NCBI RefSeq assembly: GCF_038397735.1
Contig: NZ_CP151635.1
Span: 2,790,001 to 2,854,000 of the forward strand
Direction of reading: 5' to 3'
Source: Microbacterium sp. LWH13-1.2
GTDB taxonomy: Bacteria > Actinomycetota > Actinomycetes > Actinomycetales > Microbacteriaceae
Length of the DNA stretch: 64,000 bases
Below, in pieces: positions 50,503 to 59,706 of the stretch. Made by a program: the position numbers and the translations under genes. The notes under the pieces are model-generated. The model did no database searches. It had not been told where the DNA came from and saw only the letters and a list, made by a program, of their open reading frames with translations. Position 1 is the first letter of the stretch, and every line of letters begins with the position of its first letter.

Positions 50503-50936
50503 CAGACCAGCCCCCGGCGGTAGGCGACGACTCGAGCGATGCTGCCGACCATGGCGGAGACGGCGAAGCCTGCGAACATCGTGTTGGCGATCCAGAAGAC
50601 GTCGGCATCCACCGCGCACAGGGCGATCACGCCGAGCCCCGCGATCACGACGAAGGCCTGCTCGACGCGGCTGCCCATGCGGCTGATGTCTCGGTCGCGC
50701 ACGTCGGACTTGCCGACTCCGTCAGGATCCTTCGCGCCGGCGATGATCCCCCAGACGATGCTGATCGTGATCGTGGCCACGATGCCGAGCCCGATCGTCC
50801 AGAGCATCAGCGGGAGCCAGTCGACCTCTGTCACCGGTCGTCCGGCGGCCTGCTGCAGCACGACGACGACGTACGCGGTGATCACGACCGCACCGACGAG
50901 CAGGCCTGACCAGGCGTTGCGCTCTTCGTAAGCCAT
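50502..50936 (-). CDS. Small four-TM membrane protein paired with XRE regulator
   Basis: A 144-residue protein with four hydrophobic segments: [56 protein letters not shown] and [20 protein letters not shown]. After TM2 is a short charged loop ([16 protein letters not shown]). ATG 50936 follows GGGAGG. The pair with XRE is common in actinobacteria and firmicutes; its function is unknown. Confidence 0.85.
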   Translation of the reverse strand: MAYEERNAWSGLLVGAVVITAYVVVVLQQAAGRPVTEVDWLPLMLWTIGLGIVATITISIVWGIIAGAKDPDGVGKSDVRDRDISRMGSRVEQAFVVIAGLGVIALCAVDADVFWIANTMFAGFAVSAMVGSIARVVAYRRGLV

Positions 50937-50946
50937 GATGCCTCCC

Positions 50947-51010
50947 ATGTAAAAGATTCTTGACATGAGAGTATGCCCGCGGCATCCGTCGTGTCAAGAA
51001 TTCTTTACAT
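50947..51010. promoter_or_regulatory. Inverted-repeat operator pair overlapping a promoter
   Basis: ATGTAAAAGATTCTTGACA (50947-50965) and TGTCAAGAATTCTTTACAT (50992-51010) are inverted copies, 17 of 19 alike, 26 bp apart. Each is itself a near-palindrome of form TGTNAAGAATTCTTNACA. On the minus strand TTGACA (50992-50997) and CATACT about 16-17 bp downstream form the promoter, so the sites cover its -35 and start. Confidence 0.75.
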
Positions 51011-51032
51011 CGTGAGCGATGCTGCGCAAGGC

Positions 51033-54000
51033 TCAGATGACCGCGGCGCTCCAGTCGTCGGGGTTGCCGTAGCGGTGGGCGGTGATCGCGATCGCCTGCT
51101 CGTGCACGAAAGGCAGCAGCTCGATGCGTCCGGCCGAGGTGACCTCGCCGTCGTACACCGCGAGGTCGGGATCGCCGTCGACCGCCACGGCGAGTGCCCG
51201 ATGCAGCGCCGCGACCGCGTCACGCGAGCCGACGAGCCGCACCCGGCTCGGCCGAAGAGCGTCATCCGATGACGCGAACAGGTCGCCCGAGGCGTCTTCG
51301 CGCCGTCGCATCCTCTCGATCCACTCGTCGTCGGTCTCCATGTAGACGACCGCCCCGAGGGTGCCGAGCGCGCGGCGCACCTCGGACGGCAGCCCGACGG
51401 GCGTCGACAGCACGAAGCCGGCGCCGGCGCGCACCGCGGCGACGACGACGCGCAGCAGCTCCTGCCATCCGGCATCTGCAGTCGCCCTGATCGCGACGGG
51501 CACAGGACGATAGCGGAAGAGGTTGCGTTCGACGCCGAGGCGCGAGACGTCGCGCACCTGACCGAACTCTCGGTCCCACGCGAGCGCGTCCGACAGCGCC
51601 GAGCGACGCAGCCATTCGAACGCCTCGTAGTCGAGCGAGGGCTGCGCCGACTCGATCAGCTCGGTGATGCGGGAGTCGAGGCCGCGCAGGTGCAGCGTGC
51701 TCGACACGGGACCGGATCCGCTCGAACGCCAGGAGCCGAGCCCGATCAGATAGTTCGGTCCGCCGGCTTTGGTGCCCGGGCCGACCGATGAGCGCTTCCA
51801 GCCGCCGAACGGCTGGCGCTGCACGATCGCACCGGTGATACCGCGGTTCACGTAGAGGTTTCCGGCCTGCACGCGGTCGAGCCACAGCTCGAGCTCGTCC
51901 GGATCCTGCGTGTGCAGCCCCGCGGTCAGCCCGTAGGCGACGGCGTTCTGCATCTCGATCGCGCTCTCGAGCGTCGGCGCGTGCATGATCCCGAGCACCG
52001 GCCCGAAGAACTCCTCGGTGTGGAAGCGCGACCCCGGCTGCACTCCAACGCGGATGCCGGGCCGCCACAGCCGTCCGCTCGGATCGCCGGCCGACACCGC
52101 GGGTTCGATGAGCCACTGCTCCTCGCCCTCGAGCTCGGTGAGCGCCCAGGCGAGCTTGCCCTGCGGCCGCTCGATCACGGGTCCGACTTCGGCGAGCGGG
52201 TCGGTGGGCCAGCCGACGTGCAGCGAGCGCGTGGCGTCGGCGAGCTGACGGGCGAAGCGCTTAGAGCGACCGACCGGCCCGACGAGAATCGCCAAGGACG
52301 CGGCCGAGCACTTCTGCCCCGCATGCCCGAACGCGCTGCGCACCAGGTCGGCGACGGCCAGGTCGAGGTCCGCGGATGCGGTGATGATCATCGCGTTCTT
52401 GCCGCTGGTCTCGGCGAGCAGCGGAAGGTCGGGCCGCCACGAGCGGAAGAGCGCGGCAGTCTCCCAGGAGCCTGTGAGGATGACGCGGTCGACCGACTCG
52501 TGTGCGATCAGAGCCCGGCCGAGGTCGCCCTCCTCGATGTCGACGAGCGCGAGCACATCGCGCGGCACGCCGACCTCCCACAGCGTCTCGGCGATCACGG
52601 CGGCGCACCGCCGGGACTGAGGGGCGGGCTTGAAGACGACGCCGGAGCCTGCGGCGAGCGCGGCGAGCACTCCCCCGGCGGGGATCGCGAGGGGGAAGTT
52701 CCACGGCGGCGTGACGACGGTCACGCGCGCCGGTTCGAACGCGGCACCGGCGACGGCATCCAGCTCCCGCGCCTTGGCGGCGTAGTAGCGGGCGAAGTCG
52801 ACGGCCTCACTCACCTCGACATCCGCCTCGGCGAAGACCTTGCCCGTCTCAGCGGCGGCGACCTCGATGAGTTCTCCGCGTCGACCTTCGAGTGCGGCTG
52901 CGGCCCGGAGCAGCACCTCGGCGCGCTCCGCGGCAGGGCGCGCGCCCCACTGCGCGCCGGCATCCCGCACTCCGGCGATCGTGCTCTCGAGCACAGCCGT
53001 GTCGTCGATGCGGGCGGCCCCGATCGTGGCGGCTCCCAGGGTCGAATCAGCGATCCGCGCATGGATCTCGCGCGCCCACTCGCGGTTGACCGCAAGCGAC
53101 GGGTCGCTGTCGGGGGTGTTGGTGAAGCCGGGGGCGCCGCCGGCTCCCTCGTCCATCTCGCGCGGGGCGTAGACCGCGGTCTCGAGGAACGGCCCGCCCG
53201 AGTCATCCGACCCTCGCGAGATGCCGAGAACGGCCTTCGTCAGCTCCTCGTCGGGAGCGACGGCCACGGGGGCCGGGCGCACCGATTCGTGCACCGGGGC
53301 TTGACGATCCTGGGTGCGGAGCGCGCCGATCTGCAGAGTCGGCGACGTCGAGCGGTCGAGCGCATCGAGGAAGCGGTCGCGCTCACGCACGAACAGCGGC
53401 TCCTCGTCGCCGAGCCGGAACGCGGCAGAGAGGAAGTTGTCGTTCGATGCGTTCTCTTCGAGCCGACGCACCAGATAGCTGATCGCCACATCGAACTCGT
53501 CGGGCTTCACGACGGGCACGTAGAGCAGCACCTCGCCGACCTCGCGAGAGACGGCCTGCACCTGCCCCTGCGCCATGCCGAGCAGCATCTCGAACTCGAT
53601 CGGCGGTTGTCCTGCTCCCCCGCCCGCCGCCGAGAGTCCGTGCAGACCGCGCTCGCCCGCCAGCAGCCACGCGTACGCGATGCCGAACAGGTTGTGCCCC
53701 GCGATGCCCAGGTGCACCGCCGCGATGTTCTCGGGGCGCAGCGCCCAGTCGAGGCAGCGCAGGTAGTTCGCGTCGGTGTCGAGCTTGCTGTCGTAGGTCG
53801 CCTGCTCCCACCCGTGCATATGCGCCTCCACGCGTTCCATCGCGAGGTTGGCGCCCTTGACGAGACGCACCTTGATCGGGGCGCCGCCGTGGTCGACGCG
53901 CTCCCGCGCCCAGGCGGTGAGCTCCTGCAGCGCGGGAAGGGCGTCTGGCAGGTAGGCCTGCAGCACTATGCCGGCCTCGAGGCCCTGCAGCCGCGGATCC

Positions 54001-54728
54001 TCGAGGATTCGCGTGAACACCGCGATCGTCAGGTCGAGGTCGCGGTACTCCTCCATGTCGAGGTTGATGAAGGTGCGGTCGGAGGCTGCGGTGAGGTACA
54101 GCGGCAGCAGCCGCTCGACCACGGCATCGACGACCTCGTCGAACGCCCACATGGAGATGTGACTGATGATGGCCGACACCTTGACCGAGACGTAGTCGAC
54201 GTCGGGTCGACGGATCAGATCGTGGATGCCGTCGAGCCGCCGCTTCGCCTCGGCTTCGCCGAGCACTGCCTCACCGAGCAGGTTGAGGTTGAGTCGCGCA
54301 CCGGATTCGCGGATCTCGGCGATGGCCGGTCCGAGCTTGGCGGGGCGGGCATCGACGACCAGGTGGCCGACCATGTCGCGCAGCACTCGGCGCGCGATGG
54401 GGACCACGGGGCTCGGCAGGATCTGCGCGACCCCGCCACCGAGGCGGACGGCAGAGCGCAGGTACCAGGGCAGGAAGTCGGGGACGATCGGCGCGATGCG
54501 GTGCAGCTGGGATGCCGCGGCCCCCAGGCTCTCGGGGCGCATGACGCCGTCGACGAAACCCAGCGTGAACGGCAGACCGTTGACATCCTGCAGCACACCG
54601 GCCAGCCGCTCGGCTGCCGGGTCGACGTCGGCGGCTGCGGCCTCGATCACCCAGCGGCGGGCGAGCTCGACGGCACGATCCGCGAGAGAGGCGGATTCGG
54701 GATCCGTGGAGGGCGTCGGGTCGGCCAT
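51033..54728 (-). CDS. putA: Bifunctional proline dehydrogenase/glutamate-semialdehyde dehydrogenase PutA
   Basis: A 1231-residue enzyme that oxidises proline to P5C (FAD, quinone-linked) and P5C to glutamate (NAD+). The PRODH barrel is in about 1-500 (YVSVKVSAIISHISMW, INLDMEEYRDLDLT, VRLVKGANLAMERV). The ALDH part has TPPWNFPLAIPAG, Glu773 (AETSGKN) and Cys807 (GHAGQKCSAAS). The last 200 residues look like the extra ALDH-like domain of larger PutAs and end LLPFVHEQAIAITAHRYGNP. The N-terminal ribbon-helix-helix of E. coli PutA is absent. TAGGCT 6 nt before the ATG suggests a leaderless transcript. Confidence 0.93.
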   Translation of the reverse strand: MADPTPSTDPESASLADRAVELARRWVIEAAAADVDPAAERLAGVLQDVNGLPFTLGFVDGVMRPESLGAAASQLHRIAPIVPDFLPWYLRSAVRLGGGVAQILPSPVVPIARRVLRDMVGHLVVDARPAKLGPAIAEIRESGARLNLNLLGEAVLGEAEAKRRLDGIHDLIRRPDVDYVSVKVSAIISHISMWAFDEVVDAVVERLLPLYLTAASDRTFINLDMEEYRDLDLTIAVFTRILEDPRLQGLEAGIVLQAYLPDALPALQELTAWARERVDHGGAPIKVRLVKGANLAMERVEAHMHGWEQATYDSKLDTDANYLRCLDWALRPENIAAVHLGIAGHNLFGIAYAWLLAGERGLHGLSAAGGGAGQPPIEFEMLLGMAQGQVQAVSREVGEVLLYVPVVKPDEFDVAISYLVRRLEENASNDNFLSAAFRLGDEEPLFVRERDRFLDALDRSTSPTLQIGALRTQDRQAPVHESVRPAPVAVAPDEELTKAVLGISRGSDDSGGPFLETAVYAPREMDEGAGGAPGFTNTPDSDPSLAVNREWAREIHARIADSTLGAATIGAARIDDTAVLESTIAGVRDAGAQWGARPAAERAEVLLRAAAALEGRRGELIEVAAAETGKVFAEADVEVSEAVDFARYYAAKARELDAVAGAAFEPARVTVVTPPWNFPLAIPAGGVLAALAAGSGVVFKPAPQSRRCAAVIAETLWEVGVPRDVLALVDIEEGDLGRALIAHESVDRVILTGSWETAALFRSWRPDLPLLAETSGKNAMIITASADLDLAVADLVRSAFGHAGQKCSAASLAILVGPVGRSKRFARQLADATRSLHVGWPTDPLAEVGPVIERPQGKLAWALTELEGEEQWLIEPAVSAGDPSGRLWRPGIRVGVQPGSRFHTEEFFGPVLGIMHAPTLESAIEMQNAVAYGLTAGLHTQDPDELELWLDRVQAGNLYVNRGITGAIVQRQPFGGWKRSSVGPGTKAGGPNYLIGLGSWRSSGSGPVSSTLHLRGLDSRITELIESAQPSLDYEAFEWLRRSALSDALAWDREFGQVRDVSRLGVERNLFRYRPVPVAIRATADAGWQELLRVVVAAVRAGAGFVLSTPVGLPSEVRRALGTLGAVVYMETDDEWIERMRRREDASGDLFASSDDALRPSRVRLVGSRDAVAALHRALAVAVDGDPDLAVYDGEVTSAGRIELLPFVHEQAIAITAHRYGNPDDWSAAVI

Positions 54729-54729
54729 G

Positions 54730-54750
54730 CTCTCAGCCTAGGACTGAGAG
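54730..54750 (-). promoter_or_regulatory. putA leaderless promoter inside a palindrome
   Basis: Minus strand CTCTCAG-TCCTAGG-CTGAGAG, one base before the ATG. TAGGCT (54735-54740) is the -10 box, 6 nt from ATG 54728. The 7-bp stem over the -10 is a likely repressor site. Confidence 0.5.
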
Positions 54751-54777
54751 GCGGGCCCGGCCTTGAGCGACGGGCGC

Positions 54778-55602
54778 TCAGCGCGCGGCGATCATCTCGT
54801 CGTACCCCGTGCGGAAGGTCGGATACTCCAGCTCACCGAGGAACTCCCGCAGCAGATGTCCATCGAGAACCGTCCCCCCGCCGACCTCCGGATCGACGTG
54901 CGGCGGCACCGCGACCCCGAGACGACCGGAGATGTGCGCGGCCACGTCTCCGAGCAGCACCGGCTCGGTGTCGACCGCGTGGATCAGCGGCGGTGCCGAG
55001 TCGGCCCGCAGCATGGCCTCCAGCAGGCGCACGAGATCGGTCTCGTGGATGCGGTTCGTGCGACGGGTGTGATCGATCGGCGCCCCCTCGAGCACCCGGC
55101 GGATCAGGAAGTCGCGCCCGGGTCCGTAGATGCCGGCGGGGCGCACGATGCGCGCACCGAACAGCTCCATCGCCAGGTGCTCCCCCTCGAGCAGGTCGCC
55201 GCCGCGCTCGCTCGACACGGCAGGAGTATCGCGCTCGGTCAGCGGGGTCTCACCGGGGCGCCCCTCGAACACCCGGGTCGACGACACGAAGACGACACGC
55301 GACGGCATCGCCGGCAGTGCATCCGCGAGCCCGCGGAGCGCCGGCGGATAGATCGAGTCGCCCTCGGTGCTCGGCGGCAGCGTGATCACGACGGAGTCGA
55401 AGTCAGGCAATGCGCGGTCGAGCGGCTGTGACAGATCGGCCTCGATGGTCGGGAACGGCAGGTCGCCCGCATGGCGGCGCATGGCAGTGACGGGCGCACC
55501 CTGCGCCTGCAGACGCTGCCCGAGCCGCACGCCGAGCTTGCCGCATCCGACCAGCAGGGTCGCCCCCGGCGTGCGCGTCTCGAGACCCCAGGGATCGTTC
55601 AC
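54778..55602 (-). CDS. NAD(P)-dependent epimerase/dehydratase-like protein
   Basis: A 274-residue Rossmann protein. TLLVGCGKLGVRLGQRLQAQG (first part) is a GxGxxG variant; ADLSQPLDRALPDFDSVVIT and VFVSSTRVFEGRPGETPLTE follow, and IVRPAGIYGPGRDFL matches the family. The catalytic YxxxK is not clear, so it may be a YeeZ-like atypical SDR. GTG start with GAGG upstream. The thioesterase gene ends 4 bp upstream. Confidence 0.8.
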   Translation of the reverse strand: MNDPWGLETRTPGATLLVGCGKLGVRLGQRLQAQGAPVTAMRRHAGDLPFPTIEADLSQPLDRALPDFDSVVITLPPSTEGDSIYPPALRGLADALPAMPSRVVFVSSTRVFEGRPGETPLTERDTPAVSSERGGDLLEGEHLAMELFGARIVRPAGIYGPGRDFLIRRVLEGAPIDHTRRTNRIHETDLVRLLEAMLRADSAPPLIHAVDTEPVLLGDVAAHISGRLGVAVPPHVDPEVGGGTVLDGHLLREFLGELEYPTFRTGYDEMIAAR

Positions 55603-55606
55603 GGCC

Positions 55607-56167
55607 TCAGCTCCACACGCTCGGCGCGGAGCTGCGCACGGGAGGAAGAGCGGATGCCGCGGCCCAGTCGTGCACCCACGGGTCGATCTCGGGCACGCCC
55701 TCCGGCTTGCCGACGGCGGCGAACAGCTCTTCGTTGCTCACCGTGCCGCCGGTGCGGCGCAGCATCCGCGAGCGCACGATCACCCGTGCGTAGATCTCGC
55801 CGCCGACGACGGCACGGTGCTCGAGGAACACGGCCTTGTCGTCGTGTCCGATGAACCGGGACTGCACCTCGAACCGCTGCCAGAGCTGCAGGGACTTGCG
55901 GAAGGTCACGGTCTCGCTCGACACCACGGCGTACCAGCCGTGCTCGTTCATCGCGTCGAACAGTCCCGTGCGGATCAGCAGGTCCCAGCGGCCGAGGTCG
56001 AACAGCGACAGGTATCGGCCGTTGTTCATGTGGCGCAGGATGTCGATGTCGGTGGGGAGCGTCGTCAGTCTGATGCTGCTGACGGAGGCGGCGTCGAGCG
56101 TCTTGCCTCGGCGCACTCGGCGGCGGGCGGAGAGGATAACGAGGAGAGTGCGCCAGATCACGTTCAC
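55607..56167 (-). CDS. Acyl-CoA thioesterase (hotdog fold)
   Basis: A 186-residue hotdog protein of the thioesterase/4-hydroxybenzoyl-CoA thioesterase type. TTLPTDIDILRHMNNGRYLS has the conserved Asp and HMNN motif, and the next strand is VSSETVTFRKSLQLWQRFEV. A short N-terminal hydrophobic stretch (VIWRTLLVILSARRR) may anchor it. GTG 56167 lies 8 nt from TACGAT (56176-56181). Divergent from the GNAT gene. Confidence 0.8.
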   Translation of the reverse strand: MNVIWRTLLVILSARRRVRRGKTLDAASVSSIRLTTLPTDIDILRHMNNGRYLSLFDLGRWDLLIRTGLFDAMNEHGWYAVVSSETVTFRKSLQLWQRFEVQSRFIGHDDKAVFLEHRAVVGGEIYARVIVRSRMLRRTGGTVSNEELFAAVGKPEGVPEIDPWVHDWAAASALPPVRSSAPSVWS

Positions 56168-56175
56168 GAGGACTG

Positions 56176-56181
56176 ATCGTA
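56176..56181 (-). promoter_or_regulatory. -10 box of thioesterase transcript
   Basis: Minus-strand TACGAT, 8 nt before GTG 56167; no ribosome binding site between them. Confidence 0.4.
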
Positions 56182-56285
56182 GCCATCGACGAACGGATCG
56201 CGAACATCGTTGTGCGAACCCTCCATCGACATATCGGCGCTGTGGGAACGCTTCCGCTCGATTTCCTGATCGCGGAGGCCGCGCG

Positions 56286-56291
56286 TAGAGT
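56286..56291 (+). promoter_or_regulatory. -10 box of leaderless GNAT transcript
   Basis: TAGAGT, spacer CGCGAT, then ATG 56298. Confidence 0.5.
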
Positions 56292-56297
56292 CGCGAT

Positions 56298-56804
56298 ATG
56301 AGCGCCGAAGCCCAGCCCGAAGTCATCGTCCGTCCGGTCCGTGATGTGGATGCGGAAGCCCTGGGTCGCGTGCACGCGCAGTGCTGGCACGAGACCTACG
56401 ACCACCTGATCAGCAAGGCCGCGCTCGAGAAGGTCTCGCCTCGGCGCATGGCCGAGCTGTGGACGCACTGGGCCTCTCAGGGCCCCGAGTTCACGATGCG
56501 CGCCGCCCTCGTCGACGGAGAGATCGTCGGCTTCGTCGGCTCCGGACCCGCGCGCGACAAGGATGCACCCGCGTTCCGCGAGCTGTACTTCATCTACCTG
56601 CTCGATGCGTACCACTCGACCGGCATCGGCCAGAAGCTGTTCGACGCCGCGGTCGAGAAGGACGAGTCCCTCTACCTCTGGGTCGCGGACGACAACCCCC
56701 GCGCCCACCGCTTCTATACGCGCAACGGTTTCGCGCTCGACGGCGCCAGCCACACCGAGCCGTTCCTCGGCGAGACGCTGACCGAGGTCCGCTTCGTCCG
56801 CTGA
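56298..56804 (+). CDS. GNAT-family N-acetyltransferase
   Basis: A 168-residue acetyltransferase. Motif A is LYFIYLLDAYHSTGIGQKLF (about 95-115), where Q-x-x-GIG binds acetyl-CoA, followed by LYLWVADDNPRAHRFYTRNG, the common motif B. The N-terminal part HAQCWHETYDHLI is typical of RimI/YesJ-like members. Substrate unknown. A strong hairpin follows. Confidence 0.88.
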   Translation: MSAEAQPEVIVRPVRDVDAEALGRVHAQCWHETYDHLISKAALEKVSPRRMAELWTHWASQGPEFTMRAALVDGEIVGFVGSGPARDKDAPAFRELYFIYLLDAYHSTGIGQKLFDAAVEKDESLYLWVADDNPRAHRFYTRNGFALDGASHTEPFLGETLTEVRFVR

Positions 56805-56844
56805 GCCCGGCGCCTCGTGAACCTCGTGTTCACGATTCCGCATG

Positions 56845-56876
56845 AACGGCCCCCTGCCTCAGGCAGGGGGCCGTTT
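56845..56876. terminator. Strong hairpin terminator after GNAT gene
   Basis: AACGGCCCCCTGCCT (56845-56859) pairs with AGGCAGGGGGCCGTT (56861-56875), then TTTC. It can serve the GNAT gene and the convergent cytochrome b operon. Confidence 0.85.
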
Positions 56877-56916
56877 CGCTGGGGCCGGGAGAGATCTGTG
56901 CTGAATCGCGAACGGG

Positions 56917-58731
56917 TCAGCGGCCCGATACGGTGCCGAAGAGCTTGGCGATCGGCGCGATCACGAGCGGACGCGCCGCCACCCAGCCGAGGGCGATGAC
57001 CACGACGGATGCCACGAACACCCAGAATCCTGTCCAGCCGACGGCATCCGACGAGGCGTACATGTGGTTGAGGTTGCGCAGGAATCCGGTGAGGAACACC
57101 AGGGCGACATGCCCGATGATGAACACCACGAAGTAGATCATGACCGGGAAGTGCAGCGCGCGGGCCCACTCGATCGGGTACGCCCTCGACAGACGCTCGG
57201 CCTTCTTCGGCCACATGCCCGACATGCGGAAGCCGGTCGCGGCCGCGAGCGGTGCCGCGATGAACACGGTCACGAAGTAGGCGAGCTGCTGCAGGCTGTT
57301 GTAGTTCACCCAGCCGTGCTCGGTCGGCCAGTCGAACGAGACGTACTGCAGCGCGGCCGAGAGCGCGTTGGGAATGACCTCCCAGCTCGTCGGCACGATG
57401 CGCACCCAGTGCCCGGTCACGAACAGCAGCACCACGAAGATCACGCCGTTCACGAGCCACAGGATGTCGAGCGCCTGGTGGAACCAGATCGTCAGACTGA
57501 CCTTGCCCTTGGGGTCGCCCCGAGGGGTCCAGAATGCGGTCGGGCGCTTCTCGTTGCGGATGCGGAGTCCCGACCGGATGATCAGCACCATCAGGAACAC
57601 GTTGAAGAAGTGCGCCCAGTTGACCCACGGCGCGAAGCCGGGCTCGACCGCGATGGCGGGCGTGTACTCGCCGGGGAACGCCGCGAGGAAGTCCTGCATG
57701 AACGGGAAGCTCAGCAGCGCCCGCACGAACGCCACGGCTGCCGCGGCCAGGACGCCGAGGGCCGCAGCCCCGAGCAGTCCGGCGATCGCCTGCGTCCACG
57801 GAGGACGAGGACGAGCGGATGCCGGAGCGGCCGCGGTGATGCGCCGAGGCGCACTGCCGTTCCACACCGTGCGCGGGGCAGGCAGCGGGATCGAGGGATC
57901 ACCGAGAGCGAAGGATGCGGATGCCGGGGCCACAGCTGTGGAGGCAGCGGGCGCGCGGGTGACATCGGCGGAGGGTGCAGGCGCAGCGGGGCCGGTTGCG
58001 AGGGCATCGGCAGCGGCGGACTCGGAAGCGTCCGTTGCCACGGCGATCACCGGGACGGTACCGGCCGGCGGCCACGGATCTCCGCCCGCGACTCGCGGCA
58101 GGCCGCGGCGCACGGATCCGGTCGACCCGAGCGCGGGTGACGCCGCCTGCGCGACGGCGGCGACCTCGGTGGCAGCAGCCACAGAGGTGGCAGCCGCGGC
58201 CTCGCCGATCGAGGAGGCTGACGCCGACGGGGACGACTCGTGCTCGACGACCGGCCCCGAATCGGCCAGAGCCTTGGACGAGGGCGGAGCCATGCTGTGT
58301 GTCATCGCTGCCACAGCGGCAGCGCCCGTCGCAGTGCCTGCGGGAGGCCACGCCTCACCGCCGCGGACGCGGGGCAGGCCACGGCGGAGCGATGCGCCGG
58401 TCGCCGCGGGAGCCGTGTCGTCTTCTCGCTGCACTGTGCTCTCGACGGCCGAGGACTCGATGGCCGGAGATGTGATGTCCGGAGACTCGAAGACCGGGGA
58501 CTGAGCGGCCGGGGACTGAGCGACCGGGGACTGAGCGACCGGGGACTGAGCGACCGGGGACTGAGCGGCCGGGGACTCGATGCTCGCGTGCCCGACGACC
58601 GGATCGGCACCCGCCGGGGCGTCGGGCGAAGGCGACGCGCCGCTCTCCGCGCCATCGATCGCGACCCCGGGGGGCCACGGCTCACCACCGTGCACACGCG
58701 GCAGCCCGCGCCTCAGCTTCCGCGTCGCCAT
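56917..58731 (-). CDS. Cytochrome b/b6-domain membrane protein with repetitive N-terminal region
   Basis: A 604-residue protein. Residues 1-310 are Ala/Ser/Pro-rich and hydrophilic, with three copies of RRGLPRVxGGxxWPP (7-21, 116-130, 208-222) and a run of SPVAQ pentapeptides (about 53-82). From 312 there are about six TM segments of a b-type cytochrome: an N-terminal TM (313-340), then helices with His374 ([10 protein letters not shown]), His418 ([10 protein letters not shown]), His527 (LHFPVMIYF) and His541 (IIGHVALVF), suited to two b hemes. It starts 2 bp after etfA, so it is in the etfBA operon and may take electrons from ETF or another carrier to quinone. Confidence 0.8.
   Translation of the reverse strand: MATRKLRRGLPRVHGGEPWPPGVAIDGAESGASPSPDAPAGADPVVGHASIESPAAQSPVAQSPVAQSPVAQSPAAQSPVFESPDITSPAIESSAVESTVQREDDTAPAATGASLRRGLPRVRGGEAWPPAGTATGAAAVAAMTHSMAPPSSKALADSGPVVEHESSPSASASSIGEAAAATSVAAATEVAAVAQAASPALGSTGSVRRGLPRVAGGDPWPPAGTVPVIAVATDASESAAADALATGPAAPAPSADVTRAPAASTAVAPASASFALGDPSIPLPAPRTVWNGSAPRRITAAAPASARPRPPWTQAIAGLLGAAALGVLAAAAVAFVRALLSFPFMQDFLAAFPGEYTPAIAVEPGFAPWVNWAHFFNVFLMVLIIRSGLRIRNEKRPTAFWTPRGDPKGKVSLTIWFHQALDILWLVNGVIFVVLLFVTGHWVRIVPTSWEVIPNALSAALQYVSFDWPTEHGWVNYNSLQQLAYFVTVFIAAPLAAATGFRMSGMWPKKAERLSRAYPIEWARALHFPVMIYFVVFIIGHVALVFLTGFLRNLNHMYASSDAVGWTGFWVFVASVVVIALGWVAARPLVIAPIAKLFGTVSGR
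58456..58590. repeat. 15-bp tandem repeats coding for SPVAQ
   Basis: Five clean units of CTGAGCGRCCGGGGA (58501-58575) are flanked by about three to four diverged ones. They encode the pentapeptide run of the cytochrome b protein. Confidence 0.85.
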
Positions 58732-58733
58732 GT

Positions 58734-59705
58734 CTACTTCTTCCGCGCCTCGAGGGCCGCGATCACCTGCGGGACGACCGTGAACAGGTCTCCCACGATG
58801 CCGAAGTCGGCGACGTCGAAGATCGGCGCCTCGCCGTCCTTGTTGATCGCCACGATGTTCTTCGCGGTCTGCATGCCGGCCCGGTGCTGGATCGCCCCCG
58901 AGATTCCGAGTGCGATGTAGAGCTGCGGCGACACCGAGACACCCGTCTGCCCGACCTGGTGGGACTGCGGGATGTAGCCGGCGTCGACCGCGGCGCGCGA
59001 TGCGCCGACGGCGGCGCCGAGAGCATCCGCCAGCTCCTCGACGAGCACGAACTTCTCTTTGGAGGCGAGACCTCGTCCGCCCGACACCACCCGGGTCGCT
59101 CCGCGCAGCTCGGGGCGCGACGAGGTGGCCTCGACGGCTTCGACCGCACCGACGGTCGCTCCCGCGGCACCGGATGCCGCGACGCTCAGTGCTTCGACGG
59201 TCGGCGAGGCCACGGCCTCTGCGCGCGCGTCGACGGCGCCCTGACGCACCGTGATGACCGCGGCACCATAGGTGGGCGCGGAATCGACGAGGTATGCGCC
59301 GCCGTAGACCGAGTGGTGAGCGACGACGCCCTCGTCATCGCGCGAGACGCCGACGGCGTCGACCGACAGCGCGAGCTTCGCGCGCACCGCGAGACGGCCG
59401 GCGACGTCGCGACCGGAGATGGAGTTCGAGATCAGCACGGCATCCGGGCGGACCTGCTCGAAAGCGGCCTGAAGCGCATCGACGATCGGCACCGTGAGGA
59501 TCGTCGCATCGGCGTCGGCCGTGAGCACGACGGAGGCTCCGGCCTCGGCGACCTTCGCGGCGGCCTCCGCGGACCCGCCGACGACCAGCGCGACCGGCGC
59601 GCCGATGGTCGACGCCGCGCCGATCAGGGCGGCGGTGCTGCTGGCGGGGTTTCCGGCAGGGTCGAGGTCGACCAGGACGAGGATCGGGTTCTCGGGGTAG
59701 GTCAT
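58734..59705 (-). CDS. etfA: Electron transfer flavoprotein alpha subunit
   Basis: A 323-residue FAD-binding subunit. The C-terminal FAD domain has [40 protein letters not shown] and [15 protein letters not shown]. With EtfB it accepts electrons from acyl-CoA dehydrogenases, such as those at 16947 and 63911. The ATG at 59705 is one base after the etfB stop. Confidence 0.95.
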   Translation of the reverse strand: MTYPENPILVLVDLDPAGNPASSTAALIGAASTIGAPVALVVGGSAEAAAKVAEAGASVVLTADADATILTVPIVDALQAAFEQVRPDAVLISNSISGRDVAGRLAVRAKLALSVDAVGVSRDDEGVVAHHSVYGGAYLVDSAPTYGAAVITVRQGAVDARAEAVASPTVEALSVAASGAAGATVGAVEAVEATSSRPELRGATRVVSGGRGLASKEKFVLVEELADALGAAVGASRAAVDAGYIPQSHQVGQTGVSVSPQLYIALGISGAIQHRAGMQTAKNIVAINKDGEAPIFDVADFGIVGDLFTVVPQVIAALEARKK

Positions 59706-59706
59706 G

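Noticed and set aside
51912..55385. A 1157-codon plus-strand open frame
   Set aside because: Antisense to putA and the epimerase gene; no recognisable motif.
58456..58590. Tandem repeats considered as a CRISPR array
   Set aside because: Units are only 15 bp, contiguous without spacers, and coding. No cas genes are in the window.
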